Part shown: positions 1 through 11,627 of the stretch, one piece after another | Layout: each line of letters begins with the position of its first letter | How positions within the stretch are numbered: position 1 is the stretch's first letter | Assembly: GCA_907163375.1 (NCBI GenBank) | Contig: CAJQUW010015580.1 | Span: 62,001 to 126,000 of the forward strand | Source of the DNA: Prostheceraeus crozeri | Lineage: Eukaryota > Platyhelminthes > Polycladida > Euryleptidae | Length of the DNA: 64,000 nt | Reading direction: 5' to 3' | The notes under the pieces: model-generated | What the model was told of the DNA's origin: nothing | The model's input: the letters and a program-made list of their open reading frames with translations, nothing else | Database searches by the model: none | Translations under genes and position numbers: made by a program

Positions 1-2484
1 ACTTGTCCACCCACAGCATCTCTTTGATCTTTTATGCTGTTTTCCTATCTCTCTTCGTCTGTTATTGTTTCTTAGATGCTTTGAAGTCTTAAAGTAAACC
101 CTACAGGCATCTTTCCACACAGCGAGAGATTGCGTTAGTATTACTATCAAAACTTACAGTCGGAGACGATTAAGTTTGCATTTTCAGCATTATTGGTCGA
201 CAATAATCACTGTTCAACGAAATTAATTGTTCTGATGGTGGATCCACTTCTCGAATTGTGTGCTCTTGATTCTCAATGATGATGCTGACTCAATATTCAA
301 TAATTTTCGCATAGAAAATAACTTGCTGGACAGGAAAAGGACACGTTGTTGTGTTCACTCGGACAGAGACGCTAGGCTTGAAATCACTCTGCAAATCATG
401 TGGTAAAACCTTATCTGCAAAAGCAGATCAGCTGTTGTCATAGAGAAAATAAAGGAAAAGTGTCACTGAGTTATTTTCGTTAATGTACTTGCTCCTTGTA
501 CCAACCGCCCTGAAAAACTGTCACAATGGACGAAACGCCCCTATTGTTGATTATTGCGTGTACCAATCGCCCCAATTATAATCGTAATAGCAACAAGGGG
601 AATTCATTCAGAGAAACACCGCCGTGACCACAGAATTAGATTCATCTGCGCGCAGATAAACAAAATATTTAATTCTGTGGCCGTGACTGATTGTAATGCA
701 TACACAGCTATATGTTATATGTACGAGTAACTCTTGAATTGAAAGGCAGCTATCAAGTTCTTTCACGCTAAGCTCTTCCAATGTGAAGCGTTTACATGTC
801 TCTACATGTCCGTGTGACTGTATAACTTATTGTGTAAACTTATTCCAGCCTTGGACACAGTCAAATCTGATTGTCAGAGAGTATACAATCACCACCGAAG
901 TAGACAAGTTAAAACGAATTATAAATATCACTATCTGACGGATATACTGCACAGTCAAGAAAATTCATTGCATTTATCATTTGCCATGATCATTAAAGTC
1001 CTGGAGAGCAAACTTTATGACTTGAACTCCTCTTTAACGGTGCATTGTGCTACTTGACATTTTCAATAAAGCTGATTCCATAGACTGCCATGGGAATCTT
1101 TGGATTGAATCTAAAATTCATTAATCTATCTCTTATAGTGCAAAGCCTGGTATAAAGGCGAAATGTCCACACACCATGGGAATCAGAAATTCAAGAGCAT
1201 GGATGGTGACTCTTGACGAACATATACCGGCACTGTCTGGCATGCGGGCACCAAAGTGGCTGAACTGCTTAATTCATGAGAGCCGATATATTATACTTTA
1301 CAAGATCCTAGTATGAAAATCTATCTTCACTATGCTATCTACAACCCGCATCGAAAAATTGTTTCCCAAATGCATTATTTTGAATACTCGTACATGGCCA
1401 AAAATGCATTGCGGTACTCACCAAGAAGTGCATCCTCAAAGCTGCATTTTAAAACTGCATTCACTCTGTTGGCATTTTATAAAGAGGCATTGCTGACACA
1501 ATTATCCACCCCATCATCGTTAAAGCATGACCAACTGGCAGACTTAATTAAAGGCCGTCATTTGTAATAAAGAGCTAGTAGAGGATCTACTTCGGGCGAT
1601 TTGCAAAAAGTCTCGCAACATTTGCAACAATTATAAGTATAAGAATAATTTCCTAGCATTTATTACATTTTTATCGACATTTTATGGTATCTAGAGGATT
1701 AATTTAATTAAAGTCTTCTGAATTAAGATATTTAAACCTTCTAACTTATTGGATTAACCCTCTCCGTAGGATTAAGTTCAATTTATTTTCATGTTAAGCA
1801 AGCATACAATCATTACTATTCATAAAATAAGAAATAGTGTACTATTATTCATTCCATGGACAAAAGAGAGATCGGGTCATGGATTCAAAGAATTCTTCAT
1901 TTTCAGATGTCATGTGAAAAGTCAACAAAGCATTTCCTCCTATCGTAAAGTCTACAAAGCTGTCACAAAAAAAACAAGCAGTGTGATCTTCCGTTCAGAA
2001 ATAACGAATATTCTGATAAAAAATATTTTGGAATTCGTTTGAAAGAGGATAGGCTAAGAAATGAAGATTATAAGGCTAGAGTTGAATGTGAAAGCCGCTA
2101 GGCAGTGCTACTTGTCGAGGAAGTCAAGAGATCAGAGCATTTTCATTAATAGTAAAGTATCTTGATACAAATCACACAGTGTTGACGTGAGGCTAATGTG
2201 AATACTTTCCAGGCAAGTTCTTACACGCGTGCACGATGTGCGCAATCAAAAGCAGTCCTTATGGTGATCTGCGACAATAATAAGTTAATACAATAAATAC
2301 TATAGATTATTTGAACATGCTTCCCACACAAAAAAAGAATATGCACAAAAATATATGAGTGTCAAAATCATAGTTATCAGCAATAAATTTTATGTCGATA
2401 CTACCTACTACGCCCGATTTTCGGTTGCATCTATTATATATGCTTACAGGTTTTCTCATAATTTGAAGTCATGTGCACTGCCAA
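1..2484. other. no recognisable gene
   Basis: Short reading frames occur on both strands (for example 830-1057, 1313-1567 and 1791-2042), but none resembles a known family and several lack an ATG. The only structure I see is a small hairpin at 628-680 whose 11-base arms, CCACAGAATTA and its complement, are perfect. The stretch reads as AT-rich intergenic DNA. Confidence 0.5.
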
Positions 2485-2668
2485 TATGTGCACTGCTAAA
2501 AACAACTAAAATAGCCGCTAGATTTCACAGAAATATCCACTGAAATAAGATAAAAGTGATGACGTCATAGTTGAAATCCGTCAAAATCAGACAAAATGAT
2601 GACGTCACAATTTGATGATTGATGACGTGCCAGTTAATATTCGGTAATATCAGATAAACACCGTTTAA
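2485..2668 (-). repeat. diverged copy of the TGACGTCA-bearing MITE
   Basis: This stretch aligns, with many substitutions, to the reverse complement of the MITE at 29016-29273. Shared blocks include a TTCACAGAAA segment, AAAATGATGACGTCACAA, TGATGACGT and ATATCAGATAAA. It contains two TGACGTCA palindromes. Similarity stops around 2664, where an unrelated inverted repeat begins. It looks like an old, truncated member of the same family. Confidence 0.6.
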
Positions 2669-3160
2669 ATAAAAGACAGTCGTTCCCCTCGTTTTGGGCA
2701 TGTATGTACAGTGTATGTTTTTAAAGCAATAAATTAAATTTGTCTTAACCCTATCAGGACCGCGCGATTTTTAGCGTCGTAGGATCGCGGGGGGGGGGGA
2801 CGCAAAATCACCCTCACTCAAATTTCCCATGTTTTCCGATGGATAAAACTTTTGAAAACAGGATCATCGCAAAATTTGATTCTCCTTTTTCGAATGCCAG
2901 TGCTTATTTTGCATGATTCGAAGACCATACCAAAAATTCAAATTTAAAATTTGTATTTTCAATTTTTTTCATTTTTATGAATCTATAGGCTATATATATT
3001 TTGACTATTCGAAAATTGTTCATTACAACTTAAGTATTTCTGCAAACGTTTACTCAAGCATATCTATATGCTGTTATAGGTATAATATTCTACGTTTATT
3101 TTAGTACTATAAATAGCAATTTGAAATTTGAACGTAAATAATGTCTTTTCATGTATTATA

Positions 3161-4834
3161 GGTTTTCCCGCTCATCCGTTGATCTATGTTTTTCTAACGC
3201 GCAATAGTGCAGTCAAACGTTGATCTATTGTTCGCGATCCAGATGAGATGAATTCATTGTCCATTTAGTCAGTCAAATGTGAAATAAGACAGTCAAGTGT
3301 TGATACTCGCAAATATTTTCTTGTCAAGAGGAAACATGCCGTCAAGAATTTCTGAAGTAGACAAACAACGCCTTTACAATGCATGGCTTCAGGGCGAGGA
3401 CTACGTATGGCTGGCGGAACAGTTAAACATTAAGAGAACTACTGCTTGGGAAATTATTAATCGCGCTAATAAGCGCGATGGCGTGTTAACCCTCCCACGA
3501 GGCCCAATGTTTAGCTAAGGACGATATCTTAATGTAATTTCTTGTCTAAAAGAAATTTTTGAATAAAGTATATACTTCTTGGAAAATAGACATGTTTTTC
3601 TTCTATCTATATACGGAAACTCGCTCCTTTCTGTAATGTCCAATAATTTACTAAGATACTAACGAGCATGATTGGAGTGGTTTACTTTTGATGTGTGTTA
3701 TCTGAATTCAAGTGTAATTTGAGATATAAAATAAAAACCCTCACAGATAATTTCAAAAATGTGGTGTAGAAATGCGTCAGGACAGGCACAGATTATCATA
3801 TTCCAAGTAGCTCGAAACATGTCTACATGTCTCTGACAGCTACTATAAAAGTTAACATGGTTTTCGCGTTTAACCAGTCTATCAAAATACTTAATTGGCC
3901 GAATCCCTTACCTCTACTGGCTGGACTATGTCCTTCTTTCAAATGCCTGAGGTACATTTCAGTCAATAGTGACTCTATTTTTCTTTTATACATGTAGATG
4001 CTAATCTTTCTCTATTATAAATTTAATTTTTGAGGCTGTGCATCTTAAATGTACAGGACCGCGCTTGGTCGGGTTTGAGCGTCCAGGATAAAGCGGTCGA
4101 AACGCGATCGTCCTGACCAAGTTCCTGTTGATGACCTCATTAAAATAGTCAAATAATTTGTATGCATATTTTGTACAATTCTATTTCACGTTTTAGCTTA
4201 AGGAACTAATATTAATTCTCTTACACACCTGGTAGATTTTAGATAGCGTAATCACGCTGTGTTATTAGCTAGATCTGGTATTTTGATTGGAAACAGACCT
4301 GTCCTCTTATCATCTGAATGGGCAGACTGTTAAATAGGATCTTTTCAATATATAAGGGATAAACATAATTTTGAACAGAACGGCTTACTCGCCAATTCAT
4401 TACACATGAGGAGAGGAGAAGCGTTGTTTGTCCTTCTAGTAAGTATTTTTAAAATTTTTAGACATTTTAGGATATAAAACTTTTCTTTTAAATCATACTT
4501 TGTACCTAATGAAAATTAACTAGTCATTAGCTTGTTTTTTTTAAAACTTTGTTACCTTGACGCACTTTGCTACGTTGAATTAAATTAGGCAATGCAAAAT
4601 CTGTGCCAAATTTGAAAAATCACTATGCTTCAATAAGTTGATAATTGATATTTCAATATCACAATTGCTTGATCATGTTCTAAACTACTCTGTCATACAT
4701 TAACACTTGACTGCCCAATTTCACACGTTTTTGATGGACAGTGTCCACTGGTTAATCTATGAAAGACTTTTGTCACATTTGACTGTACTATTACGCGTTA
4801 GAAAAACATAGATCAACGGATGAGCGGGAAAACC
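3161..4834 (+). mobile_element. Tc1/mariner-superfamily element with long imperfect TIRs
   Basis: The left end begins GGTTTTCCCGCTCATCCG and the right end is its inverse. The outer 54 bases match with few differences, and weaker inverted similarity (a TGTGAAAT...CAGTCAAGTGTT block) continues to about 150 bases from each end. The flanks are TA (3159-3160 and 4835-4836), the Tc1/mariner target duplication. The element sits inside the piggyBac-type element and so inserted later. Only a helix-turn-helix reading frame (3336-3518) remains, and no DDE domain is visible. An internal partly palindromic block at about 4052-4120 shares CAGGACCGCG with the piggyBac-type end. Confidence 0.75.
3336..3518 (+). 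pseudogene. N-terminal DNA-binding remnant of a Tc1-like transposase
   Basis: A 60-residue reading frame starts at the ATG giving MPSRISEVDKQRLYNAW. It has the pattern of a homeodomain-like helix-turn-helix as found at the start of IS630/Tc1 transposases: a helix around EVDKQRLYNAWLQG, then DYVWLAEQLNIKRTTAWEII as turn and recognition helix. It ends in a stop right after a GPMFS segment. The rest of a transposase, about 280 residues with the DDE triad, is not visible downstream. This is therefore a truncated gene, or possibly a DNA-binding-only product. The family assignment rests on the fold pattern and on its position just inside the left inverted repeat. Confidence 0.5.
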
Positions 4835-5399
4835 TAATTATATTAAAAAATAATAATAAATATTACATTTTTCTATTTTCACAAATGCCTCGTTCTAATG
4901 ACTTATTCGCTATGAAGACAAGGTCATGATACATTCCGAATGCAAAATTTCGAATAGTGATATGCATTTTGCATTATTCTGTAGGTTTCATATCCAAAAA
5001 TTCATACAAAAACTTCATATTTTCACTTTTTGCATTTATATGTACATGTACTCGTTTTGGGAGATAAGATGAATGTGGATGTCAACAATCTTGAATTGCA
5101 CATGCATAAATATTATGTAAATATGATACAGAAACTATGAAAATATGATGGATGTCAATAATAATCAATGCTACTCTTAATGAAAACAATTTTCTAAAAA
5201 GTACTTTTAAAATGACCTTGCAGTCAGTCAATTTTGCCCAAATTATTACTGAAAGCTCAACATGCATATCAAGTAAGTCACAAAAAATTGATCTTCCACC
5301 TGACTTATTTTAGGAGATATAAAAAGAAGTTGATAAGGGGCGGGCACTCCCCCGGTCCTGATAGGTTAACGAAGCGAGCGACTGTCTTTTACTTAAGCG

Positions 5400-6390
5400 C
5401 TAATATGCATCTTCCGTATAATGGACGCAACATAATGGATATGCATGCTTCCGTGTAATGGTTTACAGATAAACAGCGTAATGGTTTACAGTCAAATGCA
5501 GTGAAACGAATTTTCCTGTTAATTTGAACGGAGATTTGCTGCGTGTAGCTTACAGTGTATCGATTGTCGAATCAATTTGACTTCAAAGTTGAATGTGCCT
5601 ATGACTTGATTATGATCTAATGATAAATTATGATATTAAATTTAGGATGCATGTTATGAATTATTGCCTCTTCTTTCAATCAGTCTTATCACGTCACGCA
5701 CTTGTGCATCCCATCTACCACCTCGTTCATTACCATTTTATTACTCATATCATCAATGTTGTATCACGTGTTCCGAATTGGAAAGAAATGTTTTGACTTT
5801 TGACTATACTACCAAGGAATCATATATGTTGCAGACTGTAATCCAATTAGCTTATGACGAAAATCAGACTCACATTCAGCTGCTAACAGATGGAAGTATT
5901 AATGAGAAAAATTAGCCATAAATGTTTGAGGATGTTACAGTAGATCTTGATTTTCAAATCTGACAGCCACTGACGCCGAGGCTATACCACACGTCGTCAT
6001 CTGGGTCGATGAAGGATCAGCAATAAAAACATTAAATGATTTATGGTGGTCTGACGAAATTGATGGGTTATGAAATACATGTACTTCTATTAGACCTATA
6101 CCTGATGCGCTGTTGCAATCTTCATTTCTTCGAAATCAACTTTTCATATTATCATTCTGATTTCGAACTGATGTGCTATGATGGATTGTGATGCTGCCCA
6201 CGCACATTTCAGTTCATTTCAGATGCATTATTACCTGGTTTATTATGCGTTTGTGATGATTTAAGATATACGAATGCGTTTAGGCCTAACTGCACATCGT
6301 ACATGCGGTTTTTGCACCTTGAAGCCTACAACGGGAGTATCAAAATTCACTTTTTAAAAATTGAAATGTCATATATTATATTTTTTGATA
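5400..6390. other. no recognisable gene
   Basis: The block at about 5403-5500 holds short degenerate direct repeats of a TTCCGTRTAATGG / GTAATGGTTTACAG type. An 83-codon frame at 5664-5915 resembles nothing I know. Otherwise AT-rich sequence. Confidence 0.4.
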
Positions 6391-7540
6391 TGTATTTTTG
6401 CATCAATATTTGCTGATGATCTTGTTTTGTATTCAATCTGTGAAAGTGATGACATTTTATTTTTTATTCGAGAAATTGAAAAATACATCAGCGACGTGAA
6501 ATCGTGGTTTACGTGAACCAGCTCTGTCTGAATATCACAAAAGCAAGCTTAGATCTGTTGTGCGTACCTCTTTTCCTACGTGTTTGTGTATCGGTGAAGA
6601 CAAATTGGAATTCTGTGAAAGTTTAAATTTTCTGGGTATTGAAATTGATTCATGCCTGGATTTCAAAAGGCATGTCAGTTCTGCCTGTAAAACGTGTTAT
6701 TGTGAGATTCGCAGAATATGTTGCATCAGACGCTACCTTTCCGAAAAAATTGTATGCAAACTGATAAATTCTCTTATTTTGTCGCGACTTAACTATGGAA
6801 ATATACTCATTGAAAAAATTTTTGAAACATTACTTCTTTAACTTCTTTCATTTTTTGACTGTTACATATACATGCATGTATGATACCTTGATAATTTAGT
6901 CACAATTTCCACCAAGTCGCTAGCACAGAAAAACAACGCATGTAGCAGATTCAACTTTAATAGCGCGTGTGCCCCCCCTCTAGCTCCAATACATTCAGTA
7001 ATCCGAGATGGCATGGATTCACAAAGTTTCTGAATGAAGGATGTTTCAAGGAGAAGCCTCTTCTCTGTGGTCTTCCTAATTAGATTTTGCGCCAATTACA
7101 GAAGGTTCAAAACTCTTGTGCTCGCCTTGTTTTACGAACTCGTCGACGTGACCACATACATAACTCCCGCTTTGAAAGCACTTAAGTGACTGTCAATCTC
7201 TCATCGCTTGAGAAGCAAGCTAGACTGCTTGAAGTATAAGGCCTTGCATTTCAATTCACCTGTGTATATGTCTAATATGTGTCGTGTAGATGTTACCCCT
7301 CGCTCTCTTCGTTCATCTAATGACTCCACAATTTTGAAAGTGCTTGAAATTAACAGGAAATCATTTGGTGGATGTTCATTCAGCTACGTTGCTCCAGTGG
7401 TATGGAATGGTCTTCCTCAGACAATTCGCAGCGCTCAGTTACTCAATACTTTTAAATGCTTGTTAAAAACTTTCCTTCTGAATTTTGGCAATAAAACAAA
7501 TCTCCTGATTACGGCTTTTTTACGATGTCAAGGTGTTTAA
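6391..7540 (+). pseudogene. CR1/L2-like LINE reverse transcriptase, 3' fragment
   Basis: This is a 5'-truncated non-LTR retrotransposon. The RT active site appears as FADD (6409-6420), followed by the SDDILFFIREIEKYI and DVKSW stretch usual after that motif. A one-base frameshift around 6513 leads to an NQLCLNITKA block. The frame from 6560 gives NFLGIEID and then RLNYGNILI, both typical of CR1/L2/Rex reverse transcriptases. After an insertion the C-terminal part resumes at about 7090 (LQKVQNSCARLVLRTRRRDH), shifts frame near 7190, and ends with APVVWNGLPQTIRSAQ and FKCLLKTFLL, a signature of this LINE group. Stops, frameshifts and the insertion make it inactive. Confidence 0.8.
6810..7090 (-). 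pseudogene. C-terminal remnant of a Tc1-like transposase inside the LINE
   Basis: On the - strand the segment encodes QKLCESMPSRITECIGARGG, the characteristic end of Tc1 transposases (SMPRR...VIxAxGG). It interrupts the LINE between its NYGNILI block and its LQKVQNS block, so it inserted into the LINE. The catalytic domain and the second inverted repeat are missing. No clear target duplication could be read, so the exact ends are approximate. Confidence 0.6.
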
Positions 7541-9117
7541 AAATACTAAGAAGCTACTTAACAGTACAAAGAGATTTATAAGATGGATTTGCGCATGAAA
7601 TACAACTAAATCACATTTTACCCGAGCTATTTTGAGCTCGGAATACCCGGTCGGATGCTCGTCGCTACCGTCTCTGATTTTGATGTTCACAAAATTTCAG
7701 TAAAACATAATTGGCGCATGGTTGTTCCAATGGTGGTATTCACCTACTCGGCCATCTTTTTGCTATAAATGTCAATTCAAAATTTGAATTCCTCTCCTTT
7801 TAAAAATTGATGTTTTGAGAATCAGAATGCAGTGATGCTGACAATAGGAAAGGAGATCAGTCATCGTAACTATTATAGCAAAGTATAAGTCTTGGATGTG
7901 CTGAAGGAGACGAACATTTCACATTTTCTAGTGAGCACTCAACCCCTGTGGTGAACCTGTTTTGTACAGAAGAAACTAATTGGAAATGAAAGGAAAATAT
8001 CATTTCGATAACGAAGAAAGTAGTTCTCAAGTGTCAAGTGTGTATCTGTAGTGCTTCAAAGTACAAATCCCGGGTTTCAATTCATTTCGAAATAAGAGAG
8101 GAAAATTTTGTGAAACGCATGAAAATCCTCACCTTTTTCTACGTCTAGACATTACTACTGGAGGAATTTTATCAATTATTTTGTTGAAACATAAAGAAAA
8201 TGCAAAAAGACTTCAGTTTCACTCATGAAAACCTCTCTCCTACCTGCGTATTTATTCAGATACACACTTGTGACAGGAAATGATCATGATGATGCTGTTA
8301 CAGGCGATCACAGAGTTTGCATTTGCATCTTGTGTTTCTTCAATGCAAGAATTCGACCTCCCACAAAATCCGTGGCACAGCAGTAACTTGTGATGGGTTG
8401 ACTCGGGCGAAAATAACTTGTTGACTTTTGACTTTATTCATAGAGTCTATGACTGTAATGAAATTAATTAAAATATCTGAAATCTGCTGTGAAAAAGTTG
8501 AAGCGCTTGATAGTGAATATCAAACGACATGATTGCATTTCAGAAACCACTTCTTTCCGATCAGTTTTGTGGACTCTTCTAAGAGACTGAGAAAATGTCA
8601 ATGGTGAATTTATAAAAATGAATTATTTGTGTTGTCAGTCTTAAAGATTTGTAATTTATCATCTTCACACAAGCCCTATGCAGAAGGTATTTCAAAAGTC
8701 AATACCTTCAAAGGTGCTCTGTTAAAAGGACAGAACAATTCCCCTACAAATTCATTATCAATTGAGAAATGAATGTATGGAGGCCTACAAATTGCCACAA
8801 AAGTGCTCAAATGAAACTTGCAGGCCTATGCTTCACATTTCCCCCATATTAATGAATAAATCAGAAACGAATATTTTTCAAAATATGAATAGCTATTTTT
8901 TTGAGAGAGGAAATATCAACTTTTCCTCCCGCAGCTATGCTGTACAGCCCGAGCGCAGCGAGGATGGACAGATAGCTAAGGGAAGAAATGTCTATTTCTT
9001 CTCGAAAGAATGTAGCTTTTCATTTTGTGATTTGTAGATGTCTATTGTTCATTGCTACTGAGTAAGTAGGGTTGTCCGCCGATATTTCACATGTCATTTT
9101 TCTATGAAATTCGTTTA
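7541..9117. other. no recognisable gene
   Basis: Possibly LINE 3' flank followed by AT-rich DNA. A 91-codon frame at 8762-9037 matches no family I recognise, and I see no repeat structure. Confidence 0.4.
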
Positions 9118-9527
9118 TACAAGGTGTTTCAAAAGTAGGCTAACAGTTGATTTTGCCCTAGGAAATCTATGTTGACCGTTCTATTGGCGATTTACACCTG
9201 AATCAGTCGATGGATATCCATGATCAGTCCAACATGAGCCATAGACTTCGAAGTAATTGCTACTATCAAGAAGTCTATGCAGTAGCAATGTGGCAGCATT
9301 GGAAGAAATCTATCATGGACAAAATATAGCACCAATCTGACATTACATGGAATATGTTCAATTAATTTGATTTGAATCAAACACTGTTAGTTTGACTTGA
9401 AGTGAAATTAAACAAGCTTGAAGCTTTTTTGAATTTGCTGCTTCTTGATGTCAGGTCTAAAAGAATCAGAGAAAATGGATTTTGAAATCCTTTTGGAAAA
9501 ACAAGAATGCTGAAAAGGTGCGAATGA

Positions 9528-10520
9528 ATGGAGAGATGCCCTTTCACAGCACCTCCATCAAGATTTGCTATTTATCGCATTCGAGATAAATTTGAAAAGA
9601 CCGGTTCGGTAGAGAATGCACCGAAGTCAGGACGCCCTCGATCAGTTTCAATAAAATCAAACGAGCTAGTGGCCCAAACAATTGTACAAAGACCGAAGAA
9701 GTCAACAAGAAGAGCCTCATTGGAGTTGGACATTTCTCTAAGCTCTACTTGGAGACTGATGAGGAAAGTTGAGTTGAAACCATACCGACCCAGACTGTTG
9801 CAGCACCTTCTACCGGATGATGCTGAACGACGCTTGCAGTTTGCTGTGCTCATGTTGTCGGAAATTCGGGAGAACCCAGATTTGCTTGACAAGATAGTTT
9901 GTCTGACGAAGCCAGTTTCAAACTACAGGATCAGTACGTAAATAGACATAACTGTGTCTACTGGTTCCCTTAAAATCTGCACATGGTATCAACAAATGAG
10001 CTGAACCAGCCTGGCTTAACCGTCTGGGCCGGTATGTCAAGCAACGGTGTGATTGGGTATTTTTGAAAGAACTGTGACGGCTGAGGTGTACCTTCAAATG
10101 CTCCAATCCTTTGCGAGATTCCTGAGATGCAGTCATTTAACAACTTCAATGAGCTGTACTTTCAGCAGGATGGTGCACCAGCGCATTTTGCAGTGAGTGT
10201 CAGAAGCTATCTGAATGACACTTTTCCAGAAAGTGGATCGGAGATGTGGTAGCATCCTTTGGCCTCCTCGCTCTCCCGATCTAACTCCGATGGACTTTTT
10301 CTTTGGGCGTTGTAAAGGAGAAAGTGTACGGACGAAAACCTCACACACTTTCCAACTCCGCTCCTACATCACAGATGCCTGTCAAGAGATCAGTGATGAC
10401 AGGAACTTATGCAGAACTGTGTGCCACAGTGTGGCCGAAAGACTACAAGAATGTGCCGATGTCATGGACATTTTGAGCATTTGCGTTCGTGAATTGCAAC
10501 TTTAAGTTGATTAATTTTTT
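9528..10520 (+). pseudogene. mariner-like (IS630-Tc1-mariner) transposase, frameshifted
   Basis: This is a transposase of the group with an N-terminal helix-turn-helix: AIYRIRDKFEKTGSVENAP, then SGRPRSV. It is followed by a second DNA-binding block (TRRASLELDIS) and KPYRPRLLQHLLPDD. After DLLDKIV a frameshift near 9900 is needed to recover SDEASFKL, which holds the first catalytic Asp. Other conserved blocks are NRHNCVYW, GLTVWAGMSSNG, FNELYFQQDGAPAHF (second Asp) and RSPDLTPMDFF (third Asp). About 40-41 residues separate the last two Asp residues once a further frameshift is allowed, which suggests the DD41D subgroup. At least three frameshifts and stops inactivate it. The usual C-terminal GHFEHL block is visible in another frame just before 10500. 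Confidence 0.8.
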
Positions 10521-10563
10521 GATATGTTGAATAGGCTTGGTTATTCATTTGTTCATTTTTTTG

Positions 10564-10852
10564 TTAGGAAACCAAGCAACAAAATGGTAGTTGTTTTAAT
10601 TTAATACCTTTATTAATTCAGCCTCCTCTAGGCCATCGTCAGAAGCTTCTGACGATGGTCTAAGAGGAGGCTGGAATTAACAAAGATGAAGGACATTTGG
10701 ATGTCAGCTGTTCTTCCTTCTTCGCCTCCTGTCTTTGACGACAGCGTCTTCGTGCACCAGGCTGAGGGGCGCGGAGGACATTCGAATGTCAGCTGTTCTT
10801 CTTCTCCGCAGTAACACTGAAACAACTACTATCTTGTTTACATGGTTTCCTA
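10564..10852. repeat. foldback element with paired hammerhead-like hairpins
   Basis: The arms begin TTAGGAAACCA on both sides and stay similar through a GTAGTTGTTT block. Near the left half, 10617-10676 is a palindrome centred on AGAAGCTTCT, so a CTGACGATGG...AGGAGGCT hairpin is present on both strands. A second foldback at 42847-43033 shares the GAAACCAAG ends and the same central hairpins, so this is a family. It lies inside the 3' part of the mariner-like element. Confidence 0.65.
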
Positions 10853-11163
10853 ATAATTTTTTTTTGATAGATGTTGGATAGTTATTCGACTTCTCATGAT
10901 CGGTATAGATTCAAATTGGGTTGTAGTGAAATATGTAGGCATGAAAACACTGGAGATCATGAGATATTTTAATATGATTTACGCGATGTCAAAGAGTATT
11001 GAATTTTTGCCCCTTACGAATACAAGGCATATTAGCTATCTGTGGCATCGTGAAAAAGATTATTATGACATAGCTTATTAATCTATAGCATTAAGACATA
11101 GCTTTTCAAGGCCAATTTCTACTGTTAGCCTACTTTTGAAACACCTTGTATATCTTCAACTCC

Positions 11164-11205
11164 AAATTAGACGGTCTTAATTGCATGATTAAGGCCGTCT
11201 AATTT
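11164..11205. repeat. 18-bp-arm hairpin
   Basis: AAATTAGACGGTCTTAAT and its inverse are separated by a six-base TGCATG loop, with a single G-T mismatch. It lies 13 bases outside the mariner-like element. It could be a tiny foldback element or a transcribed stem-loop; no other feature supports either. Confidence 0.6.
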
Positions 11206-11401
11206 GCTATGTAATACCATTGAGGTAGGAACACTTCACCGTCCATCTTCGCATTCTCAGTGAAAATGGCATTGAGGAGATTCCTATGGTTCACAATTTG
11301 GAATCTTGGACATCTCAAGTTATACATTCTCTAATGTTCTGAGCTGCATGGGCTATGTAGAAAATTCTAACCCAAAAATGATGAAATTCCTGTCGATTTC
11401 T

Positions 11402-11458
11402 ACATCAATCAGCGGACACTAATGCCGTAGTTGGCATTTTTGTCCGCTGATTGACATG
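11402..11458. repeat. 24-bp-arm hairpin
   Basis: The arms share CAATCAGCGGACA and AATGCC blocks in inverted order around a short GTAGTT centre. No coding content or target duplication is clear. Confidence 0.55.
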
Positions 11459-11627
11459 TGAATTTGCATTGAATTAAAAACCGCATTATTGTCCGGCAGA
11501 AAACTCTATGCCAAAAAATCTGAAAGAACATAGAACATAAGCAAACTGTGCAAACATAGAAATTACTCATATTACAAGTGCTGTCCATTCTAATCCAAAT
11601 AAAATTCTAACACAAACCCATTCTTTC

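Larger units (their letters stand above)
2749..5365. mobile_element. piggyBac-type non-autonomous element, TTAA target
   Basis: The ends are CCCTATCAGGACCG on the left and its inverse CGGTCCTGATAGG on the right, with one C missing on the right. Both ends are flanked by TTAA (2745-2748 and 5366-5369). A TTAA duplication with CCC-starting ends is the hallmark of piggyBac transposons. Removing the nested Tc1-type element (3161-4834) leaves only about 940 bases without a recognisable transposase, so this copy would have been mobilised in trans. A run of ten or more Gs lies just inside the left end. Confidence 0.7.
2661..5399. repeat. outer inverted repeat pair flanking the piggyBac-type element
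   Basis: The left arm (2661-2693) and right arm (5368-5399) are inverted copies sharing TTAA followed by TAAAAGACAGTCG and then a TCGTT end, about 29 of 33 bases. The right arm abuts the TTAA of the inner element. The left arm is separated from its TTAA by about 50 bases. Either the inner element landed inside a small palindromic element, or the arms belong to an older element carrying it. No coding capacity is visible. Confidence 0.55.
9118..11150 (+). mobile_element. mariner-like element, about DD41D
   Basis: The ends are TACAAGGTGTTTCAAAAGTA and its perfect inverse, about 30 bases, flanked by TA (9116-9117 and 11151-11152). The element is 2,033 bases including a foldback insert (10564-10852) in its 3' region, leaving about 1.74 kb. 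It carries one decayed transposase on the + strand. The clean TA flanks and matching ends make the boundaries reliable. Confidence 0.85.

Noticed and set aside
4052..4120. A separate piggyBac MITE inside the Tc1-type element
   Set aside because: It shares CAGGACCGCG with the outer element and is partly palindromic, but no TTAA pair with matching ends could be placed.
6400..7540. Functional LINE gene
   Set aside because: Frameshifts, stops and an inserted Tc1 fragment are all evident.
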